Shown here piece after piece: positions 33,349 to 39,996 of a DNA stretch of 42,095 nucleotides. Below the pieces are notes generated by a model. It did not search any database. It had not been told where the DNA came from and saw only the letters and a program-made list of their open reading frames with translations. This DNA is from Spirochaetales bacterium. Lineage in GTDB: Bacteria > Spirochaetota > Spirochaetia > Sphaerochaetales > Sphaerochaetaceae. The position numbers and the translations under genes were made by a program. Each line of letters starts with the position of its first letter. The stretch's first letter is position 1. Location: the NCBI GenBank assembly GCA_012838895.1, contig DUOJ01000084.1, forward strand, positions 1-42,095, written 5' to 3'.

Positions 33349-33966
33349 ATGTTCAAACAAATTACCCTTCCCTATAAGTATGACGCATTAGAGCCCTACA
33401 TTGATGCTCTAACAATGGAGACCCACTACACTAAGCACCACGCTGCTTACACCAACAATTTCAACACAGCCTTGAGTAGTCTCCCCCAATTTGACCAGAT
33501 GTTGGCTGAAGATATCTTGGCCAAACTCGATGAGATTGATGATATTGCCCTTAGAAACACCGTCCGTAACAACGGAGGTGGTTTTTGGAACCACAATCTC
33601 TACTTCTCAATTATGTCACCCAAGGGGACCAAAGAGCCCCAGGGAGAATTAGCAGAAGCGATCAATGAGACCTTTGGGTCCCTGGCTAACCTCCAAGAGG
33701 AGCTCACTAGATTAGCCAATACCCGCTTTGGTTCGGGCTGGGCTTGGCTCTCCACCGATAGTAGCGGTAAACTCTACACTTCAAGTACCCCTAACCAAGA
33801 CAACCCCCTAATGGAAAGAAATGGGCATATCCCCATCCTAGGAATCGATGTCTGGGAGCACGCCTACTACTTGAAATATAAGAACGTGAGGGGCGACTAC
33901 GTTAAAGCTTTCTGGAGTGTTCTCGACTGGTCTAAAGTTGAAGAGTTCTACGAAGGAGCTTTCTAA
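33349..33966 (+). CDS. sodA: Superoxide dismutase, Mn-type by signature residues
   Basis: 205 residues from ATG 33349, 1 bp after the fprA stop and preceded by GGAG; in-frame upstream starts lie inside fprA. Metal ligands are in HHAAYTNN, WNHNLYF and DVWEHAYYL. The family test positions favour manganese: NNGGGFWNH has glycine where FeSOD has glutamine, and TPNQDNPLM has the MnSOD glutamine. Converts superoxide to O2 and H2O2. It forms an oxygen-defence operon with fprA and is followed by a strong terminator. Confidence 0.93.
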   Translation: MFKQITLPYKYDALEPYIDALTMETHYTKHHAAYTNNFNTALSSLPQFDQMLAEDILAKLDEIDDIALRNTVRNNGGGFWNHNLYFSIMSPKGTKEPQGELAEAINETFGSLANLQEELTRLANTRFGSGWAWLSTDSSGKLYTSSTPNQDNPLMERNGHIPILGIDVWEHAYYLKYKNVRGDYVKAFWSVLDWSKVEEFYEGAF

Positions 33967-33972
33967 ATTAAC

Positions 33973-33998
33973 TAAGCACCCCCAGCCGGGGGTGCTTA
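33973..33998. terminator. Intrinsic terminator after sodA
   Basis: Perfect 11-bp stem TAAGCACCCCC/GGGGGTGCTTA with a 4-nt loop (AGCC), starting 6 nt after the sod stop. It lacks a long U-run (ATTTAA follows), but the stem is very stable. Confidence 0.75.
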
Positions 33999-34065
33999 AT
34001 TTAACCCTAATTACTGGTAATTAATTATTATAACTAGAAATAAACTACTATTTCCCTAAAAAGGC

Positions 34066-34094
34066 TTGTACCCTCCAGAAGTAGTTATTACATT
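34066..34094 (+). promoter_or_regulatory. Promoter of the lipoprotein gene
   Basis: TTGTAC (34066-34071), 17-bp spacer, TACATT (34089-34094), followed by GGAGGAAGG before the ATG at 34125. Confidence 0.45.
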
Positions 34095-34124
34095 CCACGC
34101 AATGTTATAAAGTTGGAGGAAGGT

Positions 34125-34634
34125 ATGCGAAAGAGAGTAGTTTTTGTATTGTTCATGCTACTAGCTGTAGCAGCTCTACTGTTTATTGTCAGTTGTCCAA
34201 ATGAACTAACAGAACCAGGGGACCAAGATGATGAGCGTGGATTCACACTAGAAGTTGTCGACAAGGATGACAACCTCACCCTTGTGCTAACTCCTGCGGT
34301 GGATCAGGAGATAAAGGTGAAGATTAAGTTAGATGATAACACTTATCTTGATACCGACAGCGAAGATCTTGAAGTAGCTATTAAGTGGTTCCACAAAGAA
34401 GAACCCGCCACTACCCTAAGCACCAATGATACTTACAAAGTGACCGAAGATAGTTCAAATAAGACTATTAGTGTCACCGTTACCATAGAGGACTTAGGAG
34501 AGGGGAGCTGGGAGGTTGCCTCTAAAACAATAGGTTTAGCCATGATCTCTGTCGTTGATGGGGCAGACGGCGTTACCACCTGGATTCCCGCGACTCATAA
34601 CGAGGATGGCGGACTGAAGCCTAGCTTCTCATAA
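34125..34634 (+). CDS. Lipoprotein, 3' end probably supplied by the adjacent insertion sequence
   Basis: 169 residues from ATG 34125 (AGGAAGG upstream). Signal peptide with a lipobox FIVSC, the cysteine being residue 24, so it is a lipid-anchored export product. The remainder is acidic with beta-strand-like repeats (LTLVLTPAVDQEIKVKIKL; KTISVTVTIEDLG) and no recognised domain. The reading frame runs into the left end of the IS1634-like element at about 34593, so the last dozen residues and the stop are probably not native. The gene may therefore be truncated. Confidence 0.65.
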   Translation: MRKRVVFVLFMLLAVAALLFIVSCPNELTEPGDQDDERGFTLEVVDKDDNLTLVLTPAVDQEIKVKIKLDDNTYLDTDSEDLEVAIKWFHKEEPATTLSTNDTYKVTEDSSNKTISVTVTIEDLGEGSWEVASKTIGLAMISVVDGADGVTTWIPATHNEDGGLKPSFS

Positions 34635-36184
34635 ATCACCTTCTGCTTTTCCAGAAGTTCGCCGCAACGGAGTCGCTTTCCGGGCATCTGGACACAGTCG
34701 ATGACATCTAGCGTATCGAGCAGGCTCTGAATTGAGTAGGAGGAGAACAGGTTCCCATCCTGCATCTTCTTCTTGATGTACGAGACATAGATCAGCGCGA
34801 TGAACTGGACGAACAGTTTGCCCTCCAGACTCTTCTGAGAAGAGACAAGGGTTCGTCTCATGCCCAAACGATCCTTAAGATCGTTGAAGGCCTTCTCCAC
34901 GACTTCCTTGTTCCTGTAGAGCTGGAGTGCCTCGATTGCATCCATCTTCTGGTTGCTGATGAGGGCGAAGAACCCATGGTATCTCTTAGCTTTCGCTACT
35001 GCTTCGGGTATGACTGCCGCCTTGGTCCCTCGCTTGGGTGTGGAGGTAATGGTGAAATATTTCGTGTACTGTTTCTCATGCTCAGGAACACGTTTGCCGC
35101 TTTCCAGTTCGTCCCGCAACGTAATCAACTGAAGGTCAAAGGCCTTCTCATCCTCGGCGGCTTTGTCAATGTTGAAGAAATAATGGATGTAGATCCTTCT
35201 CTCTTCGGAGATGACATCGTTCTTGTAGGGACGCACCTGCTCATAGTCCCATGTGGTGCGTACACTATGGTGGTAGAGCTCGTAGGCGCTGTTGTAGTGG
35301 TCAAAACTCCTAAATCCATCATACAACGGTTCAAGGTTGTTCCGCAGGAACTTGAGTCCCATGGAAACCGACATCAGGAACTTGAGGTGCTCTTTATACA
35401 GGGCATCGATGTTCTCCTTGCTGTAGAAACCCCGGTCCAAGACCAACGAGACCTTCTCATACCCTGCATCCCTGAGATCATTTAGCAAGGGACTCAGTGT
35501 TTTCGAGTCGGGAATATTACCAGCAAGCTGCCGGTAGTAGTACGGAAGCTGGGACGTGCTGCCGAACACCAAGGCGAGATTGATCTGCGGCAGTTTGTCA
35601 TGCTCCTTGTTCTTTCCGTATTTGACCTGCTTCAGCTGTTGCGAGTAGCTGGAGATGCTGGTGGTGTCATACGCCCAGTACTCGCCGTCAACCTTCCGTT
35701 TCTTGAGGATTGAGAAGAACTGTTGCCGGTGTGATTCCTCCACTGCTGCGAAAAGCTCGCTGCTTCTCTGTGAAGGGATGTCCTTGCCGAATGGATGATG
35801 GTGCGTATGAGACCATTTGGCAAACCTTGAGAGCGCAGTACGATCTTCTAGGAGCAGAAAGTACACGATGGAAAGAATCTGCCTATAGGATTGGGGGAAG
35901 ATGGTCTTCAGTGCCGAAGTGATGCCCAATCTCTTGCCAATACAGTCGAACAGGTAGGTGGCACCGTAGAAAGATCTTTTGGGAAGTACTTCGGCTTTAG
36001 CCTCGACAACTAGCTTGTTCCTGACCCTGCCATCGGTCGGGATGATCTCACCGGTGACATCGTCTACACGTCCGATGAGAACCCGTTTGCTCCTAGATTG
36101 TTTGAGTTCCTTGACCCAGTACGATGTGGATTCATACGCGTAGGTGATTCCCGACCGTTTATCCTTCTGGTGGACAATTGCCAT
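34595..36184 (-). CDS. IS1634-family DDE transposase
   Basis: 529 residues from ATG 36184 (AGGAGA upstream; longer starts at 36199 and 36250 possible). DDE positions: YWAYDTTSIS (first D), SLVLDRGFYS (second D) and the Y/R/E/K block YRNKEVVEKAFNDLKDRLG (E), with the long insertion typical of IS4-superfamily enzymes. It has GC content and codon use unlike the flanking lipoprotein. The stop codon sits at the very left edge of the element. Confidence 0.9.
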   Translation of the reverse strand: MAIVHQKDKRSGITYAYESTSYWVKELKQSRSKRVLIGRVDDVTGEIIPTDGRVRNKLVVEAKAEVLPKRSFYGATYLFDCIGKRLGITSALKTIFPQSYRQILSIVYFLLLEDRTALSRFAKWSHTHHHPFGKDIPSQRSSELFAAVEESHRQQFFSILKKRKVDGEYWAYDTTSISSYSQQLKQVKYGKNKEHDKLPQINLALVFGSTSQLPYYYRQLAGNIPDSKTLSPLLNDLRDAGYEKVSLVLDRGFYSKENIDALYKEHLKFLMSVSMGLKFLRNNLEPLYDGFRSFDHYNSAYELYHHSVRTTWDYEQVRPYKNDVISEERRIYIHYFFNIDKAAEDEKAFDLQLITLRDELESGKRVPEHEKQYTKYFTITSTPKRGTKAAVIPEAVAKAKRYHGFFALISNQKMDAIEALQLYRNKEVVEKAFNDLKDRLGMRRTLVSSQKSLEGKLFVQFIALIYVSYIKKKMQDGNLFSSYSIQSLLDTLDVIDCVQMPGKRLRCGELLEKQKVIYEKLGFSPPSSL

Positions 36185-36204
36185 ATCTGCTCTCCTCATT
36201 ATGT

Positions 36205-36233
36205 ATTGTAACTCATAACGAGGTAAAGAACAA
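36205..36233 (-). promoter_or_regulatory. Transposase promoter
   Basis: Minus strand: TTGTTC (36228-36233), 17-bp spacer, TACAAT (36205-36210), about 20 nt before the transposase start. The spacer contains the repeated motif ACTCATAACGAGG, a possible self-regulation site. Confidence 0.45.
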
Positions 36234-36291
36234 TAGAAATTGAGAAACAAACTGTAAGAATAAAAGAATTTATATCGGATTCAGCATCTAA

Positions 36292-36984
36292 TTCTCGTTA
36301 GGTGTTTCGGTAAAGCAGGGTATAAGTGCCAATGGTAACGAGAAGAATGTCTTAGTCAAAGGTAATGAGATCTACAACCATCTCTTAGTAACTGGAGCTA
36401 GGTTCTATACTGTAGACGGAGGAATCCGTATCAGTGCTTACTCTGTATCAGCAACGAGTGAATTTTAGTGACTATTTTCTACCTGTCGCTGATACTGGAG
36501 AAGTCTTAGATTTTACTGATAGCATGTTAACCACCTACTTCAGTTTAGAGAGTAGCGGAGATGCCTTAAAAGAGCCGGAGAGGTTGTTCTACTACAATAA
36601 CTACCACCATGTAAACAAATTTAGGTTTGAGACCAAAGATTCTATTGCTGACACTCTAGCAGCGACTGTGACGCAATACGATAAGATGATAGCTACATTT
36701 ACCGGTGGAGATGGTGATAAATTCGATACCAATGTTGAGGTCCTTGAAAGTTACTTTACCTCTATCTATAAGATGGCTTCTACAAAAGCTCCTATATCAT
36801 CTACTTGGATATGTGATGAATACCCAGACATAACAGACCTACAAGGTGCAGAAGAACAGCTAAAAATTGAAGAAGATGGCACTGTCCTTTATTTAACAGA
36901 GGGTGACTATGCAGAACTGCTAGATGTTATCAATAGCGTTGCACCAAATCAAATACCATCTATTGATAAAAGGAGTTTTGTCAG
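36292..36984 (+). pseudogene. Frameshifted gene remnant right of the insertion sequence
   Basis: Two adjoining open frames look like one broken protein. The first runs from about 36292 to a TAG at 36466-36468 (VSVKQGISANGNEKNVLVKG ... SATSEF). The second, one base ahead, continues across a TTTT run as SDYFLPVADTGEVLDFTDSM and on through an acidic, Tyr/Phe-rich stretch to about 36980. A GTG at 36434 could also open the second frame (about 228 residues to 37120). Composition resembles the lipoprotein to the left, so it may be the rest of that gene or a neighbouring paralogue; family unknown. From about 36970 the sequence changes to the foreign island. Confidence 0.45.
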
Positions 36985-37001
36985 CAGGTGGTTTTTTGTT
37001 T

Positions 37002-37047
37002 GCCCGAAAGTGCTTGATTTAAGCCACTTTCGGGCTTTGTGCTTTTT
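37002..37047 (+). terminator. Intrinsic terminator at the island edge
   Basis: 11-bp perfect stem GCCCGAAAGTG/CACTTTCGGGC with an inner CTT/AAG pair, followed by a T-rich tail ending TTTTT (37043-37047). Confidence 0.65.
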
Positions 37048-37157
37048 GTCTTGTAGCAATAGTTGGTGTTTTAGAGCTGCCGTTTTCGGAGGATACTTGA
37101 CACGAACTTGCGGCTGTTAAGTGTTTATTTTTAACGATTAGACCTCTGGGGGTGTGC

Positions 37158-37193
37158 ATCTTTTAACGATTTGCCTTGTAATCGTTAAAAGAT
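37158..37193. repeat. Perfect 14-bp inverted repeat (hairpin or binding site)
   Basis: ATCTTTTAACGATT and its exact complement flank an 8-nt loop. A partial copy (TTTTTAACGATTAG) lies just upstream near 37128-37141. No U-tract follows on the plus strand, so a protein or recombinase binding site is as likely as a terminator. Confidence 0.5.
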
Positions 37194-37204
37194 ACTGCTA
37201 CGGC

Positions 37205-37232
37205 AAAAAAAACAGCCCGCCGATTGGCGAGC
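37205..37232 (-). terminator. Minus-strand terminator, copy A of a duplicated 44-bp repeat
   Basis: On the minus strand GCTCGCC-loop-GGCGGGC (one G-U pair) is followed by TGTTTTTTTT. The surrounding 44 bp (37208-37251) match 39146-39189 at 36 positions. No gene ends here now, so it looks like the leftover 3' end of another recombinase-type gene. Confidence 0.5.
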
Positions 37233-37300
37233 AAAATACCTTGACAACCTTGGATGATGATCCCCGTGATTAAAGGTTTTGAAGGGATATGTGGATGTGT

Positions 37301-37329
37301 TTGACAAAATCAGTCGCACAATGTATACT
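37301..37329 (+). promoter_or_regulatory. Promoter of the AbrB-ABC cassette
   Basis: TTGACA (37301-37306), 17-bp spacer, TATACT (37324-37329): nearly perfect sigma-70/sigma-A consensus, the strongest promoter in the window. Confidence 0.75.
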
Positions 37330-37339
37330 GGTAATATAA

Positions 37340-37357
37340 ATCATACTTATCATACTT
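37340..37357 (+). repeat. Tandem 9-bp repeat between promoter and abrB (putative operator)
   Basis: ATCATACTT occurs twice in immediate succession just downstream of the expected transcription start. The position suits autorepression by the encoded AbrB-type regulator. Confidence 0.45.
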
Positions 37358-37376
37358 TATGAACGGAGGGCTCATA

Positions 37377-37604
37377 ATGAATAAACCTAAAGGCAAATAC
37401 GCTTGGACGGTCAAAGTAGGTGAAAAAGGGCAGATTGTTATCCCAAAAGAAGCCCGTGAAATATTTGACATCAACCCCGGAGAAACCTTGATTATCTTGG
37501 GTGACGAAAAACAAGGCATAGCGATACCGCCCAAAAATGCTTTTAATAAACTTGTCACAACAATCTTTGATGGCACTACGCCAAAAAGAGGTGACGAAGA
37601 ATGA
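37377..37604 (+). CDS. AbrB/MazE/SpoVT-type transcriptional regulator
   Basis: 75 residues from ATG 37377, chosen for the GGAGGG ribosome-binding site; an ATG at 37359 lies upstream of that site. The swapped-hairpin DNA-binding pattern is clear: GEKGQIVIPKEAREIFDINPG then LIILGDEKQGI. Such regulators frequently precede ABC-2 exporters in Firmicutes and probably control them. It overlaps the ATPase gene by 4 nt (ATGA). Codon use is Firmicutes-like and unlike the chromosomal core of this window. Confidence 0.85.
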   Translation: MNKPKGKYAWTVKVGEKGQIVIPKEAREIFDINPGETLIILGDEKQGIAIPPKNAFNKLVTTIFDGTTPKRGDEE

Positions 37605-38326
37605 ATGCAATCACAATTACAAATATGTCAAAAAAATACGGCGAATTTACAGCAGTAGATGAATTGAATCTGACGATCGAGCAAGGTGAACTGTTTTCTC
37701 TTTTGGGTGTCAACGGTGCGGGAAAAACCACAACGATCAAGATGCTGTCCTGTTTGATTAAGCCAACGGGCGGCGATGCGGTTCTGCTCGGAGATAGCGT
37801 AAAGGAACACCCGCAAGCTGTCAAAGCGAAAATCAATATCTCGCCGCAGGAAACAGCAGTAGCCGCCAATTTATCAGTCATCGAAAACTTGGAGCTTATA
37901 GCGAGCATTTATGGTAAGGACAGCAAAACAGTAAAGAAAAGTGCAGATAAAATGGCGACGCAGTTCAGGCTTGACGGTGTACGGAACAAAAAATCAAAGC
38001 AGTTGTCGGGCGGTATGCAGAGGCGGCTTTCCATTGCAATGGCTTTGATTTCAAATCCCAAAATCCTGTTTCTTGACGAGCCCACTTTGGGGCTTGATGT
38101 GCTTGCCCGCCGCGAACTGTGGACATGCATTAAGTCATTAAAAGGAAAGGTGACAATCATCCTTACAACACATTATTTAGAGGAAGCGGAAGCGTTGTCC
38201 GACCGTGTGGGCATCATGGCAAACGGAAAATTGACGGCGATTGGGACGGTAGCAGAATTGACCGAGCAGACCGGTACAAGCAAGTTGGAGGACGCTTTTG
38301 TTATGCTTTCAGGAGGTGCTGTATGA
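37601..38326 (+). CDS. ABC transporter ATP-binding protein
   Basis: 241 residues; drives export by the adjacent permease. Walker A GVNGAGKTTTIKM (about 37-49), signature LSGGMQRRLSIAMALISNP, Walker B ILFLDEPTLGLDV and H-loop TTHYLEEAEAL are intact. Resembles drug- or bacteriocin-export ATPases. Coupled on both sides by 4-nt ATGA overlaps. Confidence 0.92.
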   Translation: MNAITITNMSKKYGEFTAVDELNLTIEQGELFSLLGVNGAGKTTTIKMLSCLIKPTGGDAVLLGDSVKEHPQAVKAKINISPQETAVAANLSVIENLELIASIYGKDSKTVKKSADKMATQFRLDGVRNKKSKQLSGGMQRRLSIAMALISNPKILFLDEPTLGLDVLARRELWTCIKSLKGKVTIILTTHYLEEAEALSDRVGIMANGKLTAIGTVAELTEQTGTSKLEDAFVMLSGGAV

Positions 38327-39072
38327 GAATTGTTTTGTTTGCTAAACGCAACACAAAAGAGATTTTACGCGATCCCACCAACCTCTTTTTCGGATTGGGG
38401 TTTCCGCTTATACTCTTGGTTCTGCTGTCCATCATCAATGCCAGCATCCCCACCGAAGCGAATAACACGATGTTCTCGATTGAAAACCTCGCACCCGGTT
38501 TAGCAATGTTTGGAACCGCTTTTATGGCATTGTTTTCGGGGATGCTGTTGTCAAAAGACCGTACCTCATCGTTCTTAATGCGCTTGTTCGCCTCGCCTAT
38601 GACTTCTTTAGATTTCATATTGGGCTACACTTTGCCATTGTTCGTTATGGCATTAGCGCAAGCCGCAATCACGTTGTTTGCTTCCTGTCTTGCTGGGCTT
38701 GAACTTACCGTCAATCTCCTGCCTGCGATTCTCGTGACAGCACTGAGCTCGCTTTTGTTTGTGGGTTTTGGCTTGCTTTTCGGTAGTATGATGAATGAAA
38801 AGGCGGTCGGCGGCATCTGCGGCGCAGTGCTGACGAATGTCGCAGGATGGTTGTCTGGGGTATTCATTCCGCTTGATTTAATTGGCGGCGCTTTCAAAAA
38901 AGCGGCTGACATTTTACCGTTTTATCATAGTGTGCAAGCAATAAAAGCAGTCTTATACGGAAATTTTGGCGAACTGCTACCGCATTTGACAATTATATTG
39001 GGTTATTCGGTTGTCATTTTTGCACTCGCAGTTATCGTCTTTCAGCGCAAAATGAGTGGTGGTAAGGCATAG
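38323..39072 (+). CDS. ABC-2 type permease
   Basis: 249 residues with about six membrane segments and the ABC-2 family layout (N-terminal RNTKEILRDPTNLFFGLGFP coupling helix, later AVGGICGAVLTNVAGWLSGVFIP and the C-terminal FYHSVQAIKAVLYG). Pairs with the upstream ATPase to make a dimeric exporter. Substrate unknown; drugs, peptides or lipids are typical. Confidence 0.9.
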   Translation: MRIVLFAKRNTKEILRDPTNLFFGLGFPLILLVLLSIINASIPTEANNTMFSIENLAPGLAMFGTAFMALFSGMLLSKDRTSSFLMRLFASPMTSLDFILGYTLPLFVMALAQAAITLFASCLAGLELTVNLLPAILVTALSSLLFVGFGLLFGSMMNEKAVGGICGAVLTNVAGWLSGVFIPLDLIGGAFKKAADILPFYHSVQAIKAVLYGNFGELLPHLTIILGYSVVIFALAVIVFQRKMSGGKA

Positions 39073-39145
39073 AATTCATGTGTGGAGAGCGGCATAGGGC
39101 CGAAGATATGCTACACACCCCCACACAAAAAGATAAAGCTTAGCC

Positions 39146-39170
39146 AAAAACAGCCCGCCTGAAGGCGAGC
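39146..39170 (-). terminator. Terminator of the serine recombinase gene, copy B of the duplicated repeat
   Basis: Minus strand GCTCGCC-TTCA-GGCGGGC then TGTTTTT, 31 nt after the recombinase stop. Belongs to the 44-bp repeat shared with 37208-37251. Confidence 0.6.
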
Positions 39171-39201
39171 CATATACCTTTGCAACCTTGATATGGCAAT
39201 G

Positions 39202-39504
39202 TTAAGCTGTGACTTCCGAGCCGTTTTTGAATCTGAATGTCATTGCGCCATCTTGGTCGACCGTCACTTGGTCGATTACAGTAAGCCATAGTTTTTCGTC
39301 AAACTCGTCTATGGCAAGCGGTCGGATCTCAATGTCTTTGATGAAGCTTTCGATGATTTTGCCCTTGCCAAGGCGTTCTCGCCTGATTGCTTCCAACTCG
39401 TCGACTTGCTTTGAAGCCTTGTGGTGGCGTTCGAGATAGGCGTTGTTACGCTCCGTCCATTTCTTCTGGTCTACTGCTGATCGGGCATTTTCATAAATTG
39501 CTTT
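39202..39504 (-). pseudogene. C-terminal end of a large serine recombinase, interrupted by IS66
   Basis: The last 100 residues of a large serine recombinase of the Firmicutes conjugative-element type: a long coiled-coil segment (NARSAVDQKKWTERNNAYLE ... KQVDELEAIRRERLGKG) and the typical ending FDEKLWLTVIDQVTVDQDG with FRFKNGSEVTA. The frame is in phase right up to the left inverted repeat of the IS66 element at 39505, so the rest of the gene should continue beyond 42095. The catalytic serine domain is not in the window. Confidence 0.75.
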
Positions 39505-39573
39505 GTAAGCGCTCTATAAATATCGCTTCCTAATAATATTGCTATCGACTAGCCTCTTTGCAGGAGGAGAGCG

Positions 39574-39924
39574 ATGGAAATCAGACTTGAAGATTATAAC
39601 TTCTACATTCGAGCAGGTCGGAGCGATATGCGAAAGAGCTCTGTTGGCCTGGCACTTATCGTACAAGAAGATATGGGATTGCGACCTTTTGAGAAATCGG
39701 TTTTTCTCTTCTGTGGATCCAACCGCAGAACCATCAAAGCAATAGTTTGGAATGGCAACGGCTGGCTTGAGATCATCAAACGTCTTGAGTGTGGTTCTTC
39801 TTTTAAGTGGCCCACTACCGCTGATGAAGCTTTGAGAATCAAGGTGGAAGATCTTCTTTTGCTACTCAAAGGCTACGATATTTGGCGTCAATTCCCTGTC
39901 TACACTCCACAGCTTGTAGGTTAA
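39574..39924 (+). CDS. tnpB: IS66 accessory protein TnpB
   Basis: 116 residues of the IS66 Orf2/TnpB family: FYIRAGRSDMRKSSVGLALI, VFLFCGSNRRTIKAIVWNGNG and a closing FKWP motif. Required for IS66 transposition; biochemical role not settled. GGAGG precedes the ATG. Confidence 0.92.
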   Translation: MEIRLEDYNFYIRAGRSDMRKSSVGLALIVQEDMGLRPFEKSVFLFCGSNRRTIKAIVWNGNGWLEIIKRLECGSSFKWPTTADEALRIKVEDLLLLLKGYDIWRQFPVYTPQLVG

Positions 39925-39996
39925 ATTAATGGCCTAAAATGCATAACATTAAGCATTTATATTGATATAATTTACATATTATGCTATCATTGGCTC

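Larger units (their letters stand above)
34593..36305 (-). mobile_element. IS1634-like insertion sequence (IS4 superfamily)
   Basis: About 1.7 kb, carrying one transposase. Imperfect terminal inverted repeats can be drawn with core TAACGAG at the left (34598-34604) and CTCGTTA at the right (36294-36300), matching at about 20 of 29 positions when extended. I cannot see a clean target duplication, and the exact ends are uncertain by several bases. The motif ACTCATAACGAGG also recurs in the same orientation at 36211-36223. Confidence 0.6.
36985..37376. other. Non-coding left end of the Firmicutes-like island
   Basis: No convincing gene. It holds a strong hairpin with T-rich tail (37002-37047), a perfect 14-bp-stem hairpin (37158-37193), a minus-strand terminator copy (37205-37232), the cassette promoter (37301-37329) and a tandem 9-bp repeat (37340-37357). 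Confidence 0.6.

Noticed and set aside
34976-35485. 169-codon plus-strand frame inside the IS1634 transposase
   Set aside because: Antisense shadow of the transposase with no family resemblance.
37370-37604. Toxin-antitoxin module (AbrB/MazE-like antitoxin)
   Set aside because: No toxin gene is adjacent; the gene is coupled to an ABC exporter instead.
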